NCBI GenBank assembly: GCA_900129675.1
Contig: FSRD01000001.1
Span: forward strand, 6,437,501-6,501,500
Direction of reading: 5' to 3'
DNA length: 64,000 nt
Origin: Bradyrhizobium erythrophlei
Lineage (GTDB): Bacteria; Pseudomonadota; Alphaproteobacteria; Rhizobiales; Xanthobacteraceae
In this document: piece by piece, positions 16,879 to 27,802 of the stretch
Layout of the letters: each line of letters begins with the position of its first letter
Numbering within the stretch: the first letter of the stretch is position 1
Made by a program: the position numbers and the translations under genes
The notes under the pieces: generated by a model
Database searches by the model: none
Told to the model about the DNA's origin: nothing
The model's input: only the letters and a program-made list of their open reading frames with translations

Positions 16879-18111
16879 ATGGACTTCAATATGTCAGACC
16901 GCCAGAAAGATTGGCTCAACCGCGTGCAGTCGTTCATGACCAAGCACGTGCGCCCCGCGGTGCCGATCTACAAGCAGCAGGACGAGGAAGGTCCGCGCTG
17001 GAAGGTGATTCCGGTTCTGGAAGATCTGAAGAAGAAGGCGAAGGCCGAAGGCCTCTGGAACATGTTCATGCCGCCGTCGGCGCATGAGGACGACGAATTC
17101 CGCGGCGCGGGATTGAGCAATCTCGAATACGCGCCGCTGGCCGAGGAAATGGGCCACATCAGCTGGGCATCGGAAGTGTTCAACTGTTCCGCCCCCGATA
17201 CCGGCAACATGGAAGTGTTCATGCGCTATGCCTCCAAGGAGCAGAAGCGCAAATGGCTGCGCCCGCTGATGGACGGCGAAATTCGCTCCGCCTTCCTGAT
17301 GACGGAACCCGCGGTTGCCTCCTCGGACGCCACCAACATCGAGACCCGGATCGAGAAGGACGGCGATCATTACGTCATCAACGGCCGCAAATGGTGGTCG
17401 TCCGGTGTCGGCGATCCCCGCTGCAAGATCGCGATCCTGATGGGCAAGACCGATCCGAAGGCCGCGCGTCACCAGCAGCAGTCGCAGATCCTGGTTCCGC
17501 TCGACACTCCCGGCATCAAGGTGGAAAAAATGCTGCCGGTGTTCGGCTACGACGATGCCCCGCATGGCCACGCCCAGGTGCTGCTCGAGAACGTCCGCGT
17601 TCCCGCCGAAAACATCCTGCTCGGCGAGGGCAGGGGCTTTGAGATCGCGCAGGGCCGGCTCGGCCCGGGCCGCATCCATCATTGCATGCGCACCATCGGC
17701 AAGGCCGAAGAGGCGCTGGAGAAGATGGTGAAGCGGCTGTCGTCGCGCTCGGCGTTCGGCAGGAAGATCGTCGAATATTCGATCTGGGAACAGCGCATTG
17801 CGGAAGCCCGCACCGATATCGAGATGAACCGCCTGCTGTGCCTCAAGGCCGCCGACATGATGGACAAGGTCGGCAACAAGACCGCGCAGCTCGAGATCGC
17901 CATGATCAAGGTCGCCGCACCGAACATGGCACTGAAGATCATCGACCAGGCGATCCAGGCCTATGGCGGCGCCGGCGTTTCCGACGATGCGGGCCTTGCG
18001 CGCGACTATGCCTCCATGCGCACGATGCGCCTGGCCGATGGTCCGGACGAAGTCCATAACCGCGCCATTGCCAGACTTGAACTTCGGAAGTATGCAAACA
18101 CGTCGCACTAA
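16879..18111 (+). CDS. Acyl-CoA dehydrogenase (ACAD10/11-like)
   Basis: The 410-residue flavoprotein oxidises acyl-CoA thioesters at the alpha-beta bond, passing electrons to ETF. Family signatures are FLMTEPAVASSDATN (FAD contact), GRKWWSSGVGDPRCKI and the C-terminal QAYGGAGVSDDAGLARDYAS. The start at 16879 follows GTGAGGAGCG. The gene downstream encodes a kinase-like protein typical of the ACAD10/11 partnership, which acts on 4-hydroxy acids in other organisms; that substrate is inference here. Confidence 0.92.
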   Translation: MDFNMSDRQKDWLNRVQSFMTKHVRPAVPIYKQQDEEGPRWKVIPVLEDLKKKAKAEGLWNMFMPPSAHEDDEFRGAGLSNLEYAPLAEEMGHISWASEVFNCSAPDTGNMEVFMRYASKEQKRKWLRPLMDGEIRSAFLMTEPAVASSDATNIETRIEKDGDHYVINGRKWWSSGVGDPRCKIAILMGKTDPKAARHQQQSQILVPLDTPGIKVEKMLPVFGYDDAPHGHAQVLLENVRVPAENILLGEGRGFEIAQGRLGPGRIHHCMRTIGKAEEALEKMVKRLSSRSAFGRKIVEYSIWEQRIAEARTDIEMNRLLCLKAADMMDKVGNKTAQLEIAMIKVAAPNMALKIIDQAIQAYGGAGVSDDAGLARDYASMRTMRLADGPDEVHNRAIARLELRKYANTSH

Positions 18112-18158
18112 CGCATGATCCGGAAAAGTGGATACCGGTTTTCCGAAAAGATCATGCG
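18112..18158. repeat. Rhizobiales-type palindromic repeat
   Basis: Inverted arms CGCATGATC (18112-18120) and GATCATGCG (18150-18158) enclose a second pair, CGGAAAA and TTTTCCG. This palindromic element is very common between genes in Rhizobiales. Confidence 0.85.
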
Positions 18159-18177
18159 CTAACAAAAACGATAGGGC

Positions 18178-18206
18178 AGGATGACCTTTCGGAGAAAGGT
18201 CATCCT
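18178..18206. terminator. Strong hairpin between acyl-CoA dehydrogenase and kinase-like genes
   Basis: A perfect 13-bp stem (AGGATGACCTTTC / GAAAGGTCATCCT) with a 3-base loop. No T-run follows, so it may pause or attenuate transcription rather than end it. Confidence 0.5.
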
Positions 18207-18276
18207 GATCTAGGGGGAACGCTTGAGATGGCGCTCCCCAAAGTTACCCAAGAAGAAATCGCAAGGGAGCGTCATC

Positions 18277-19335
18277 GTGGCGGACGGCGTCAGGAAAGAC
18301 GAAGAGTTTTCGGGCACAAGGCCGGTCGAGGAGCGGCATCGCATCGACGAGATGCGCCTCGACGGCTGGCTGAAGGAAAACGTCGAAGGCTATCAGGGTC
18401 CATTGACCGTCCTGCAGTTCAAGGGCGGCCAGTCCAACCCGACCTACCGGCTCGATACGCCTGATAGGTCCTACGTGATGCGGCGCCGGCCGTTCGGCAA
18501 ACTGCTGCCGTCGGCGCACGCGGTCGACCGTGAATTCCGCGTCATCGCCGCCTTGAGCAAGCAGGGCTTTCCGGTCGCAAAGGCCTATGCGCTCTGCACT
18601 GACGACGGCGTGATCGGTTCGGCCTTCTACATCATGTCGATGGAAGAGGGCCGGGTGTTCTGGGATCCCACGCTGCCGAGCCAGACGCCGGAGGATCGTC
18701 GCAAGATCTTCACCAGCAAGATCGAGACGCTCGCGCACCTGCACGTGTTTGATCCGCAGGCGATCGGGCTCGGCGATTTCGGCAAGCCCGGCAATTATTT
18801 TGCGCGCCAGGTCGATCGCTGGACCAAGCAGTACCGCGCCTCTGAAACCCAGCACATTCCGGAATTCGAAAAGCTCGCCGAGTGGCTGCCGAAAACCGTG
18901 CCGCCGCAGGAACGCGTGTCGATCGTCCATGGCGACTACCGCCTCGACAACATGATTTTCCATGCCAGGGAACCGCGGGTGCAGGCGGTGCTGGACTGGG
19001 AATTGTCGACGCTCGGCGATCCCATGGCCGACTTCACCTATCTGTTGATGCAATGGACCATGCCGGGTCTCGCCAATGCCGACCTCAAGGCGCTGAACAT
19101 TCCGAGCATGGAAGAGGCCGCGCAGATCTATTGCAATGTGACCGGCACGGCCGTGCCCGATCTGAACTGGTATTTCTCCTACAATCTGTTCCGCCTCGCC
19201 GGCATCACGCAGGGTATCGCCGGCCGGATTCGCGACGGCACCGCCGCCAACGCCAAGGCGCTGGAGTCGGCCAAGCGTACCGTGCCGCTGTCGCAGGCGT
19301 CCTGGGAATACGCGCAAAAGGCCGGCGCGAAGTGA
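18277..19335 (+). CDS. Phosphotransferase family protein (APH fold), partner of acyl-CoA dehydrogenase
   Basis: This 352-residue aminoglycoside-phosphotransferase-fold kinase shows the ATP-loop region FKGGQSNPTYRLD, the catalytic loop VHGDYRLDNMIFH and the metal-binding LDWELSTLGDP. Such kinases sit next to ACAD10/11-type dehydrogenases and are thought to phosphorylate hydroxyacyl-CoA substrates. The GTG at 18277 is preferred because GGGAG lies just upstream. An in-frame ATG-less extension to 18223 is possible. Confidence 0.87.
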   Translation: MADGVRKDEEFSGTRPVEERHRIDEMRLDGWLKENVEGYQGPLTVLQFKGGQSNPTYRLDTPDRSYVMRRRPFGKLLPSAHAVDREFRVIAALSKQGFPVAKAYALCTDDGVIGSAFYIMSMEEGRVFWDPTLPSQTPEDRRKIFTSKIETLAHLHVFDPQAIGLGDFGKPGNYFARQVDRWTKQYRASETQHIPEFEKLAEWLPKTVPPQERVSIVHGDYRLDNMIFHAREPRVQAVLDWELSTLGDPMADFTYLLMQWTMPGLANADLKALNIPSMEEAAQIYCNVTGTAVPDLNWYFSYNLFRLAGITQGIAGRIRDGTAANAKALESAKRTVPLSQASWEYAQKAGAK

Positions 19336-19340
19336 GAAAA

Positions 19341-19368
19341 AGGGCGCGATATCTCGGTGTCGCGCCCT
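19341..19368 (+). terminator. Terminator-like hairpin after the kinase-like gene
   Basis: The stem AGGGCGCGA / TCGCGCCCT (19341-19349, 19360-19368) starts five bases after the stop codon and is followed by GTCGTTT. Confidence 0.65.
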
Positions 19369-19507
19369 GTCGTTTGATAGACGGGCCGCGGCGCATAAGC
19401 GTGTATGCGAACACGACTTTGATTGAGCCGGACGCCTCGGAGCAGAATTCCTTCCAAGACCCGGGTTTAATCTGCTCGTCTTCCCACCGAAGCCCGGATA
19501 CCCATTT

Positions 19508-20599
19508 CTATCCCCGGATACTGATGCCGCGCCCGCATGCATCGTTGATAAAGCAGGCCTGAAGCGCATCGTCGAGCTGGTTCGATCGCGCTCCGTCAAG
19601 TTTCACATCTGGAAATCCGTGACTTCGAAGATACACCTGCATCTGCAGGACGGCGCGAACGCCTCCGTACCTGACGATCGTATCCAAATCCTGCTTCGCT
19701 TCTGCAGGTTTCCCGGTTCGCGCCAGCGCGAGCGCTCGCTGCACATAAAGATCCACGAAATCCCGTCCGGCTGGAACGGCAACAGGTTGATCTTTTGGTC
19801 GGTCGAGAATGACGTTCAAATCATCGAGCGCAGCGGCATAGTCGCCAGACATTGCTTCAACGATGGCGCGGATCTGGCGGGCATTCCTGTCGCCGCGTAA
19901 GGCGATTACTGCAGTTGCGTCATTCCGGGCTTCGGTGGTCTTGCCAATCTGCATGCGAATTTGGGCGCGGGACAGCAGGGTTGTGGGGTTGTCGGGCTCG
20001 AGTGCGACAGCGGAGTTCAAATCCTGCTCTGCTTCATCGAGGTTGCCCATTCGAGCCAGAATCGTCGAACGAATCCAGAAAGCGTCTGCGTTGTTCGGAT
20101 CGAGGGTAAGAGCCTTGGTTGCATCGCGAAGGCCATCCTGGTCGTCCTGACCAGGAAGAATGAAGGCTCTCGTGGCCAACGCGTTGGAGTTCTCGGGACT
20201 AATCTGGAGTGTCCGATCGATATCTCTTATAGCTTCGCCCGACTTGCCGGCTATCTTCAGGCGTCCGCGCAACAGGAGAGCAGAGCTGTTGAGGGGATCG
20301 TCGGCGATGGCGTCGTCCAATTCATGGACCGCCTGCTCTACCCGCATAACAGAGATCAACTGACGCGCGCGTTCGACTCGCTCTTGTGAGCGGCGCTCGG
20401 GAGGCAGCGTGGAGGCGACCGGTGGAGGATCGCATTCACCTCTCCTCCGGGCTGCGAAGTCGACCTTGCATGTCCCGCCTCCAAATGAGCGGATGGGACC
20501 CGCTGTTCCCAATCGATCATATGCGAAGCATGGGGCGACCAGGAATCCGGCTGCAAGGATCGCAGCGACAGCATAAAGACGGCTCATCCAAAATGACAT
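19508..20599 (-). CDS. Secreted TPR-repeat protein
   Basis: From the ATG at 20599 this is a 363-residue protein with a signal peptide (SRLYAVAAILAAGFLVAPCFA). It has about six tetratricopeptide repeats, such as ATKALTLDPNNADAFWIRST and DLNSAVALEPDNPTTLLSRA. A cysteine-containing tail ends in QACFINDACGRG. It starts seven bases after the stop of another TPR protein with a similar tail (RACMLDKLCN), so the two are paralogues in one operon. TPR proteins mediate protein contacts; no specific partner can be named. Confidence 0.82.
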   Translation of the reverse strand: MSFWMSRLYAVAAILAAGFLVAPCFAYDRLGTAGPIRSFGGGTCKVDFAARRRGECDPPPVASTLPPERRSQERVERARQLISVMRVEQAVHELDDAIADDPLNSSALLLRGRLKIAGKSGEAIRDIDRTLQISPENSNALATRAFILPGQDDQDGLRDATKALTLDPNNADAFWIRSTILARMGNLDEAEQDLNSAVALEPDNPTTLLSRAQIRMQIGKTTEARNDATAVIALRGDRNARQIRAIVEAMSGDYAAALDDLNVILDRPKDQPVAVPAGRDFVDLYVQRALALARTGKPAEAKQDLDTIVRYGGVRAVLQMQVYLRSHGFPDVKLDGARSNQLDDALQACFINDACGRGISIRG

Positions 20600-20606
20600 T
20601 TTCGGC

Positions 20607-21800
20607 TCAGTTGCAGAGCTTATCAAGCATGCAGGCCCGGATCGCATCTTCCAGGGCAGGGGTTAGTACGGTGGGGTTTTCGCTCGATCGCCAATATCCG
20701 GCCAGCCTCAGAGCCGACATGGTGTCTCGCAGTGCTGACGTGCAGCCTGCCTGCATGCAGAATGCCACTGCCTGCGTCATGTCAGCAACCGCGAGGTCGG
20801 TCTGATCGAGCTCACGGTGCATTTTGGCGCGCATGCGCAAGGCCGAGGTGAACCACGGATTAATCTTCACGGCACCATCGAAGGCAGCCAGGGCCTCTTG
20901 GAACTCCTTGAGTCCCAGATGCACAATACCCTTCGCATAATAGGCTCGGGAATCGACTGAACCCAGCGCGATCGCTTCATCCAGGTCAGAAAGGGCTTCC
21001 TTTTCCCGGCCGGTCTTATAAGCGAGGAAATTTCCCCGGGCCGATAAAGAGGCTGCGGAATGGCTATAGGCTACGGCGGCATTGAGGTCCTGTTCGGCGC
21101 GATCGAATTGACGGAGCGCCTCGTAAACGGCGGCGCGAGTCTCCAAGGCCTTGACATGAAAGTCCAAACGGTCGCCTCTGCCGTCGAGATAACCCTGACG
21201 GTTAATGGCGGCCGGTGGGATCGCCACCAAATCGTCGGCATCCTTCAGAGCTTCGTCAAATTGCCGCAGCTTGGCGTTGTTCTCGCTCCGGAATAACAGT
21301 GCATATGCGTCCTTTGGGTCTGCCGCCAATGCCATCGCGTAGTAGCGATTGGCCTCTTCAGGCTGACCAGAATCCCTCATCAACGCGCCCATGGTTCTCA
21401 GAGCGTGGCCGTTTGACGGGTTCAGGCCCAGTGCCGTTTGAAGGAAGGATACGCCTTCCTGAGCGCGTCCGCCGCGAAAGGCGATATTGGCACGGGATAC
21501 GAACAGCTCCTCATTGGTCGGCGTTAGCACGATTGCAGCGTCGTAATCTTGCCGGGCGAGACCGAAGCGCTTGGTGTTGTGATAGCCCATGCCTCGAATG
21601 AACAACGCATATCCGCGATCGGCAGGCGACGTTGTCTTTTCTTCGATGATCTTCGAGCACGGTTCGATAACCGTGTCTGGATTGATTTCGACTTGGGAGA
21701 GCGAGCAACCGACCGATTCCTCTGCGGCGAAGGCCGCCTCGGCACAAGGGCCCGCGACGCTAGCTATCAAAAACAAGCTGGAAAGTGCGCGCCGGATCAT
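20607..21800 (-). CDS. Secreted TPR-repeat protein
   Basis: The 397-residue protein starts at 21800 with a signal peptide (MIRRALSSLFLIASVAG then AEAAFA). A cysteine-bearing segment (VGCSLSQVEINPD) follows, then eight or so TPR units. The C-terminus carries LEDAIRACMLDKLC. The start overlaps the stop of the gene upstream (ATGA), which supports co-translation. Function unknown; envelope location is inferred from the signal peptide. Confidence 0.82.
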   Translation of the reverse strand: MIRRALSSLFLIASVAGPCAEAAFAAEESVGCSLSQVEINPDTVIEPCSKIIEEKTTSPADRGYALFIRGMGYHNTKRFGLARQDYDAAIVLTPTNEELFVSRANIAFRGGRAQEGVSFLQTALGLNPSNGHALRTMGALMRDSGQPEEANRYYAMALAADPKDAYALLFRSENNAKLRQFDEALKDADDLVAIPPAAINRQGYLDGRGDRLDFHVKALETRAAVYEALRQFDRAEQDLNAAVAYSHSAASLSARGNFLAYKTGREKEALSDLDEAIALGSVDSRAYYAKGIVHLGLKEFQEALAAFDGAVKINPWFTSALRMRAKMHRELDQTDLAVADMTQAVAFCMQAGCTSALRDTMSALRLAGYWRSSENPTVLTPALEDAIRACMLDKLCN

Positions 21801-22129
21801 CGCCGGGCCTGATGCAGGAAATACGACACTGCAACGAGTGCATTCGATTTGGGGCACAGGTTTTGGTGGGCCGACCTGATCGTCGTGATTGTGGTGAGAA
21901 ACGCCGCGCTTGAAGTGCTGCGGAGTGTCGGACCAATGCAAATACCGGGCTCGTGGGTGAAGTCGATGCCAGCTTCCGCCGTGCATGAGCGGTTATCGAG
22001 AATGTAGTTGCTGTCTTGAACAAAGCAGCTGGCGCCGATATCGCGAATCGGAGCACTGAGCGACGCTTGACTCCAGCCGGCCAGACAAACGAGCGTGGCG
22101 GCAATTCGCGCGATGTTTCGGTTGATCAT
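21797..22129 (-). CDS. Small secreted hypothetical protein
   Basis: This 110-residue frame begins with a signal peptide (ARIAATLVCLAGWSQASLSA). The mature part has four cysteines (ASCFVQ, NRSCTAE, GICIGP, NLCPKS). It overlaps the TPR gene start by four bases. I do not recognise the family; the second half is low-complexity in character and could be non-native. Confidence 0.45.
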   Translation of the reverse strand: MINRNIARIAATLVCLAGWSQASLSAPIRDIGASCFVQDSNYILDNRSCTAEAGIDFTHEPGICIGPTLRSTSSAAFLTTITTIRSAHQNLCPKSNALVAVSYFLHQARR

Positions 22130-22323
22130 GTCCGGACTCTTGGTTTCGAGGCCGTAGGACATACACGCGCAAGTTGACCGCTCGACTAATCCGATACCTA
22201 AATCTTTAGAGAATGCGGGCTTTGGCGTTGATTGGGCGCTTTGGCGTTCGCAACCATGCAAAATTAACGAGTCTGTGACTCCTGTAGGACCACAGGAGAG
22301 AATATCCTCCGCCGCAGTGGCGC

Positions 22324-23262
22324 TCAGGTCTTCCGATTGCGGGACGCCGCTCCCGGGTTGCGCTGCTTGCGCAATGTTTCGGCCGAGAGACGAACCACTT
22401 CAGAAATTTCCAGCAGCTGTCGGGCCAGCGGACTGGTCTTGCGCCAGATCATGCCGATGGTTCGCGACGGCTGCGGTCTTTTGAAGCGCGTGACCGACAC
22501 CGACGCCGAGCGTGTCTCCACCGCCACGGCCATTTCCGGGATCAAGGTGACGCCGATGCCGGCGCGGACCATTTGAACGAGGGTGGACAGCGAGCTGGCG
22601 TCCAGCACCTCGCGCGGCGGCGTCGATTGCATGTTGCAGAACGACAGCGCCTGATCGCGAAAACAATGCCCCTCTTCGAGCAGCAGCAGCCGCATTTCGC
22701 GCAGGCTTTCGCTGCTGGGCGCCGGCGTTCCCTCATCCTCGCCCGGCCGGACCAGCAGAAAGTTTTCCGCAAACAGGGCGACCTCGGTAAACGAAGGTTC
22801 GGACACCGGCAGCGCCACGATGGCGGTGTCAAGCCGGCCCTCCGCGAGTTCCTGTATCAGCTTCGGCGTCACCGTCTCGCGGATGTGAATGTCGAGCCCG
22901 GGATGCACTCGTGTCAGGTTCCCGATCACCGTCGGCAACAGATAGGGCGCAATGGTCGGGATCATGCCGATGCGCAGCCGGCCGTCGAGCCGGTCCCGCG
23001 ACGCCCGCGCGAAGTCGCCGAGTTCATCGACCGAGCGCAGGATGTCGCGGGCGCGCCGGGCGACGTCTTCTCCGAATTTGGTCAGCCGGACCTGCCGCGC
23101 GCCCCGCTCGAGCAGCACGCCGCCGAGCGCTTCCTCGAGTTCCCTGATCTGCATCGACAAGGCCGGCTGCGAGATCGCGGATGCTTCGGCGGCGCGTCCG
23201 AAGTGGCAATGACGTGCCAGTACGTCAAAATAACGCAGCTGTTTGAGCGTAATGTGACTCAT
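22324..23262 (-). CDS. oxyR: OxyR, hydrogen-peroxide-responsive LysR-type regulator
   Basis: The LysR-type protein (312 residues from the second Met) has an N-terminal winged helix (LKQLRYFDVLARHCHFGRAA) and an effector domain. The redox pair lies in EEGHCFRDQALSFC, equivalent to Cys199/Cys208 of E. coli OxyR. Peroxide forms a disulfide between them and switches on antioxidant genes. It is transcribed divergently from katG, its classic target, with 109 bases between. Confidence 0.93.
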   Translation of the reverse strand: MSHITLKQLRYFDVLARHCHFGRAAEASAISQPALSMQIRELEEALGGVLLERGARQVRLTKFGEDVARRARDILRSVDELGDFARASRDRLDGRLRIGMIPTIAPYLLPTVIGNLTRVHPGLDIHIRETVTPKLIQELAEGRLDTAIVALPVSEPSFTEVALFAENFLLVRPGEDEGTPAPSSESLREMRLLLLEEGHCFRDQALSFCNMQSTPPREVLDASSLSTLVQMVRAGIGVTLIPEMAVAVETRSASVSVTRFKRPQPSRTIGMIWRKTSPLARQLLEISEVVRLSAETLRKQRNPGAASRNRKT

Positions 23263-23270
23263 CAAAATAA

Positions 23271-23290
23271 CTTATTGCAGCGATCATAAG
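23271..23290. promoter_or_regulatory. Candidate OxyR site between oxyR and katG
   Basis: The inverted repeat CTTAT-N10-ATAAG lies directly upstream of oxyR and about 85 bases before katG. It has the dyad shape of LysR-type binding sites. Binding is inferred from position. Confidence 0.45.
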
Positions 23291-23374
23291 AGTCAACTTT
23301 ACCTGATCGCTTGCGTTGCGTAGAAACAGGGAACAGGGTGGAAAGCATCAAGACCACCACCGAAGGAGGCGAAT

Positions 23375-25552
<2,178 letters not shown>

Positions 25553-25599
25553 TCCCGCCGAAACGATCTTCGCGGGCCCCTAGGCCAGCAACAGGAAAT

Positions 25600-25636
25600 C
25601 AGGGCGGCGCTTCAAAGCAATTTGAACGCCGCCCTG
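25600..25636 (+). terminator. Terminator hairpin after katG
   Basis: The arms CAGGGCGGCG and CGCCGCCCTG extend inward through TTCAAA/TTTGAA with one bulged base. GACGCTTTG follows. It lies 48 bases after the katG stop. Confidence 0.7.
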
Positions 25637-25760
25637 ACGCTTTGTCGCGATTCGATGCTGACAAACGATTTCATGGCGGCACCTTTCAGCGGGGTGATGC
25701 GAACCGCTTGAGCCCGGATTCTCGCGCATGCGCGATTGATTGACTTGCCACGGCGCGTAA

Positions 25761-27780
25761 CTAGCCCAACTTGCGCAACTTGGGGGTGGTTTCTGCGATT
25801 TTGCGAGACGCGGGATGAATCGGATCAATCGGTTAGCTGGCGCGCGGAGCTGATTTGAGCGTGTAGTGACGACCTTGGGTATTTTCTTGGGCGGCGCGGT
25901 TGGTTCAGATGGCGCATGTATCTGCGCCATGCGATTCGCAAAAAGGACGGGAAGGTTCACCGCTATTGGTGCCTTGTGCGCAGCGTTCGTGTCGGTCGTC
26001 GCGTCATTCAACAGACGGTGGCCCATCTCGGTGAGCTCGACGGGCAGGGGCGGCTGGAGGCGCGGGCGCTGGCGCGTCGGCTGATTGGCAGTCCCGAACA
26101 GATGCAGCTGTTCAGTGATGACAGCGAGCAATTGACGGTGCCGGTGCGAGTGAAGGGCATTCGCATCGAGCGCTCGCGTCAATTCGGCGACGTGTACCTG
26201 GCGCTCGCGTTGTGGCGCGGCACCGGTCTTGAGGAGCTGTGCGCGCGGCTGCTTCCAATCGGCAAGGAGCACATCGCGTGGTCGAAGATTGCGGCCGTGC
26301 TGGTGGCGGCACGATTCTGCGAGCCATCGAGCGAGTTGCACATCGCGGAAGGTTGGTACCGGCGCACGGCGCTTTGCGATCTGCTGCAGCTCGGGGATGA
26401 GGAGGTCAACAAGGATCGGCTCTATCGCGGCCTCGATCATCTGCTCGCATCCAAGGCCGAACTGGAAGCGCATTTGTCGCAGCGCTGCGGGGAGCTGTTC
26501 GCGATCCAGAACGACGTGCTGCTCTACGATGTCACCAGCACCTATTTCGAGGGCCAGGTGGAAGCCAACCCGCAGGCACAGCGCGGCTATTCCCGCGATC
26601 ATCGGCCCGACTGCAAGCAGGTATGCATCGCCCTCGTCGTGACCTTCGATGGTTTTCCCCTGGGCTATGAGGTATTCGCCGGCAACACCCATGACTCGCG
26701 GACCTTGCAGACGATCGTGTCCACCATGGAGGCCCGGCACGGCGTGCTGGGGCGGGTCTGGATCACCGATCGCGGCATGGCCAGTGCCGACAACCTGGCG
26801 TGGCTGCGCCAGACCGGCCGGCGCTATATCATCGGTGCACCGAAGTCGGAGCTGAAGAAGTTCGGCTCCGAACTTGCTCGTCCGGACGGCTGGTGCACGG
26901 CCCATGAAGGCGTCGAGGTCAAGCTCACGCGTCACCCCGAGACCGGCGAGACGGTGATCCTGTGCCGCTCGGCCGATCGGCGCAGCAAAGAGCAGGCCAT
27001 GCACGACAAGTTCAGTCGGCGGATCGAAGCAGCGCTCGAACGCTTGGCCGCTCGCATTGCAAGCTCAAAGAAACGGCTCGATCCGGCGAAGGTGAACCGG
27101 CAGATCGGCCGCATTCTGCAACAAAACCAGCGTGCCGCCGCCCGCTTCGCGATCGCGCTGGAGCCGGATGGCTGCCCGGCAGGCTTTCGCCTCCACGTTG
27201 CCTACAACGCCGCGTTCGACGACTGGGCTGCGCTCTCGGAGGGCGCCTACCTCCTGCGCTCGAACATCACCGATTGGACCGATCAGCAGCTCTGGAAGGC
27301 CTATATCCAGCTCACACAGGCCGAAGCCGCTTTCCGTATCCAGAAGGATCAGCTGAACGTGCGTCCGATCTGGCACCAGCGGGAGGATCGCGTTCAGGCT
27401 CATATCCTCGTGTGCTTCCTCGCCTTCGTGCTGTGGAAGAGCCTCGAGATGTGGCAGCACCGCGCCGGTCTCGGCAATTCGCCGCGGACCATCCTCGAAG
27501 AGCTTGCGCGCATCCAGTCGCACGACGTCGTATTACCAACCGCAACACATGGCCAGATGCGCTTGCGCTGCGTGACGCAGCCCGATGCCGCCCAGGCCGC
27601 ACTCCTCGACCGCCTCGGCATCGTCCTGCCCAAGCGCATGCGCCTCACCGGACACGAAACGCAAGCGCTCGCTGCCACCGCCTAAGCCCCACCACTCCGA
27701 CAAAAAATGTAGTGAAGACTTTTCAGCTAAGGCATTGATTTGCCTATGCCCGACTGTCGATTCTGCGCAAGTTGGGCTAG
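25761..27780 (+). mobile_element. IS1634-family insertion sequence
   Basis: Perfect 17-bp inverted ends (CTAGCCCAACTTGCGCA) lie at 25761-25777 and 27764-27780 around an intact transposase gene. The outermost CTAG is self-complementary, so it could instead be a duplicated 4-bp target with the element starting at CCCAAC. It separates katG from the amidase gene and ends 22 bases before the amidase start. Confidence 0.9.
25916..27685 (+). CDS. IS1634-family transposase
   Basis: The 589-residue DDE transposase has the expected length. Visible family pieces are the N-terminal MYLRHAIRKKDGKVHRYWCL, the first acid in LLYDVTSTYFEG, VWITDRGMASADNLAWL, and the C-terminal Y-(2)-R-(3)-E-(6)-K-type region around AEAAFRIQKDQLNVRPIWH. 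The frame is uninterrupted. Confidence 0.92.
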   Translation: MYLRHAIRKKDGKVHRYWCLVRSVRVGRRVIQQTVAHLGELDGQGRLEARALARRLIGSPEQMQLFSDDSEQLTVPVRVKGIRIERSRQFGDVYLALALWRGTGLEELCARLLPIGKEHIAWSKIAAVLVAARFCEPSSELHIAEGWYRRTALCDLLQLGDEEVNKDRLYRGLDHLLASKAELEAHLSQRCGELFAIQNDVLLYDVTSTYFEGQVEANPQAQRGYSRDHRPDCKQVCIALVVTFDGFPLGYEVFAGNTHDSRTLQTIVSTMEARHGVLGRVWITDRGMASADNLAWLRQTGRRYIIGAPKSELKKFGSELARPDGWCTAHEGVEVKLTRHPETGETVILCRSADRRSKEQAMHDKFSRRIEAALERLAARIASSKKRLDPAKVNRQIGRILQQNQRAAARFAIALEPDGCPAGFRLHVAYNAAFDDWAALSEGAYLLRSNITDWTDQQLWKAYIQLTQAEAAFRIQKDQLNVRPIWHQREDRVQAHILVCFLAFVLWKSLEMWQHRAGLGNSPRTILEELARIQSHDVVLPTATHGQMRLRCVTQPDAAQAALLDRLGIVLPKRMRLTGHETQALAATA

Positions 27781-27802
27781 GGTTGGCGCCGCAGCGAAGG
27801 GA

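Noticed and set aside
16595..18158. Palindromic elements as small RNA genes
   Set aside because: They match dispersed intergenic repeats of Rhizobiales. Nothing shows a dedicated promoter.
16894..18165. 423-residue minus-strand frame
   Set aside because: Antisense of the acyl-CoA dehydrogenase gene.
25580..27004. 474-residue minus-strand frame
   Set aside because: Antisense of the IS1634-type transposase that also crosses the element boundary.
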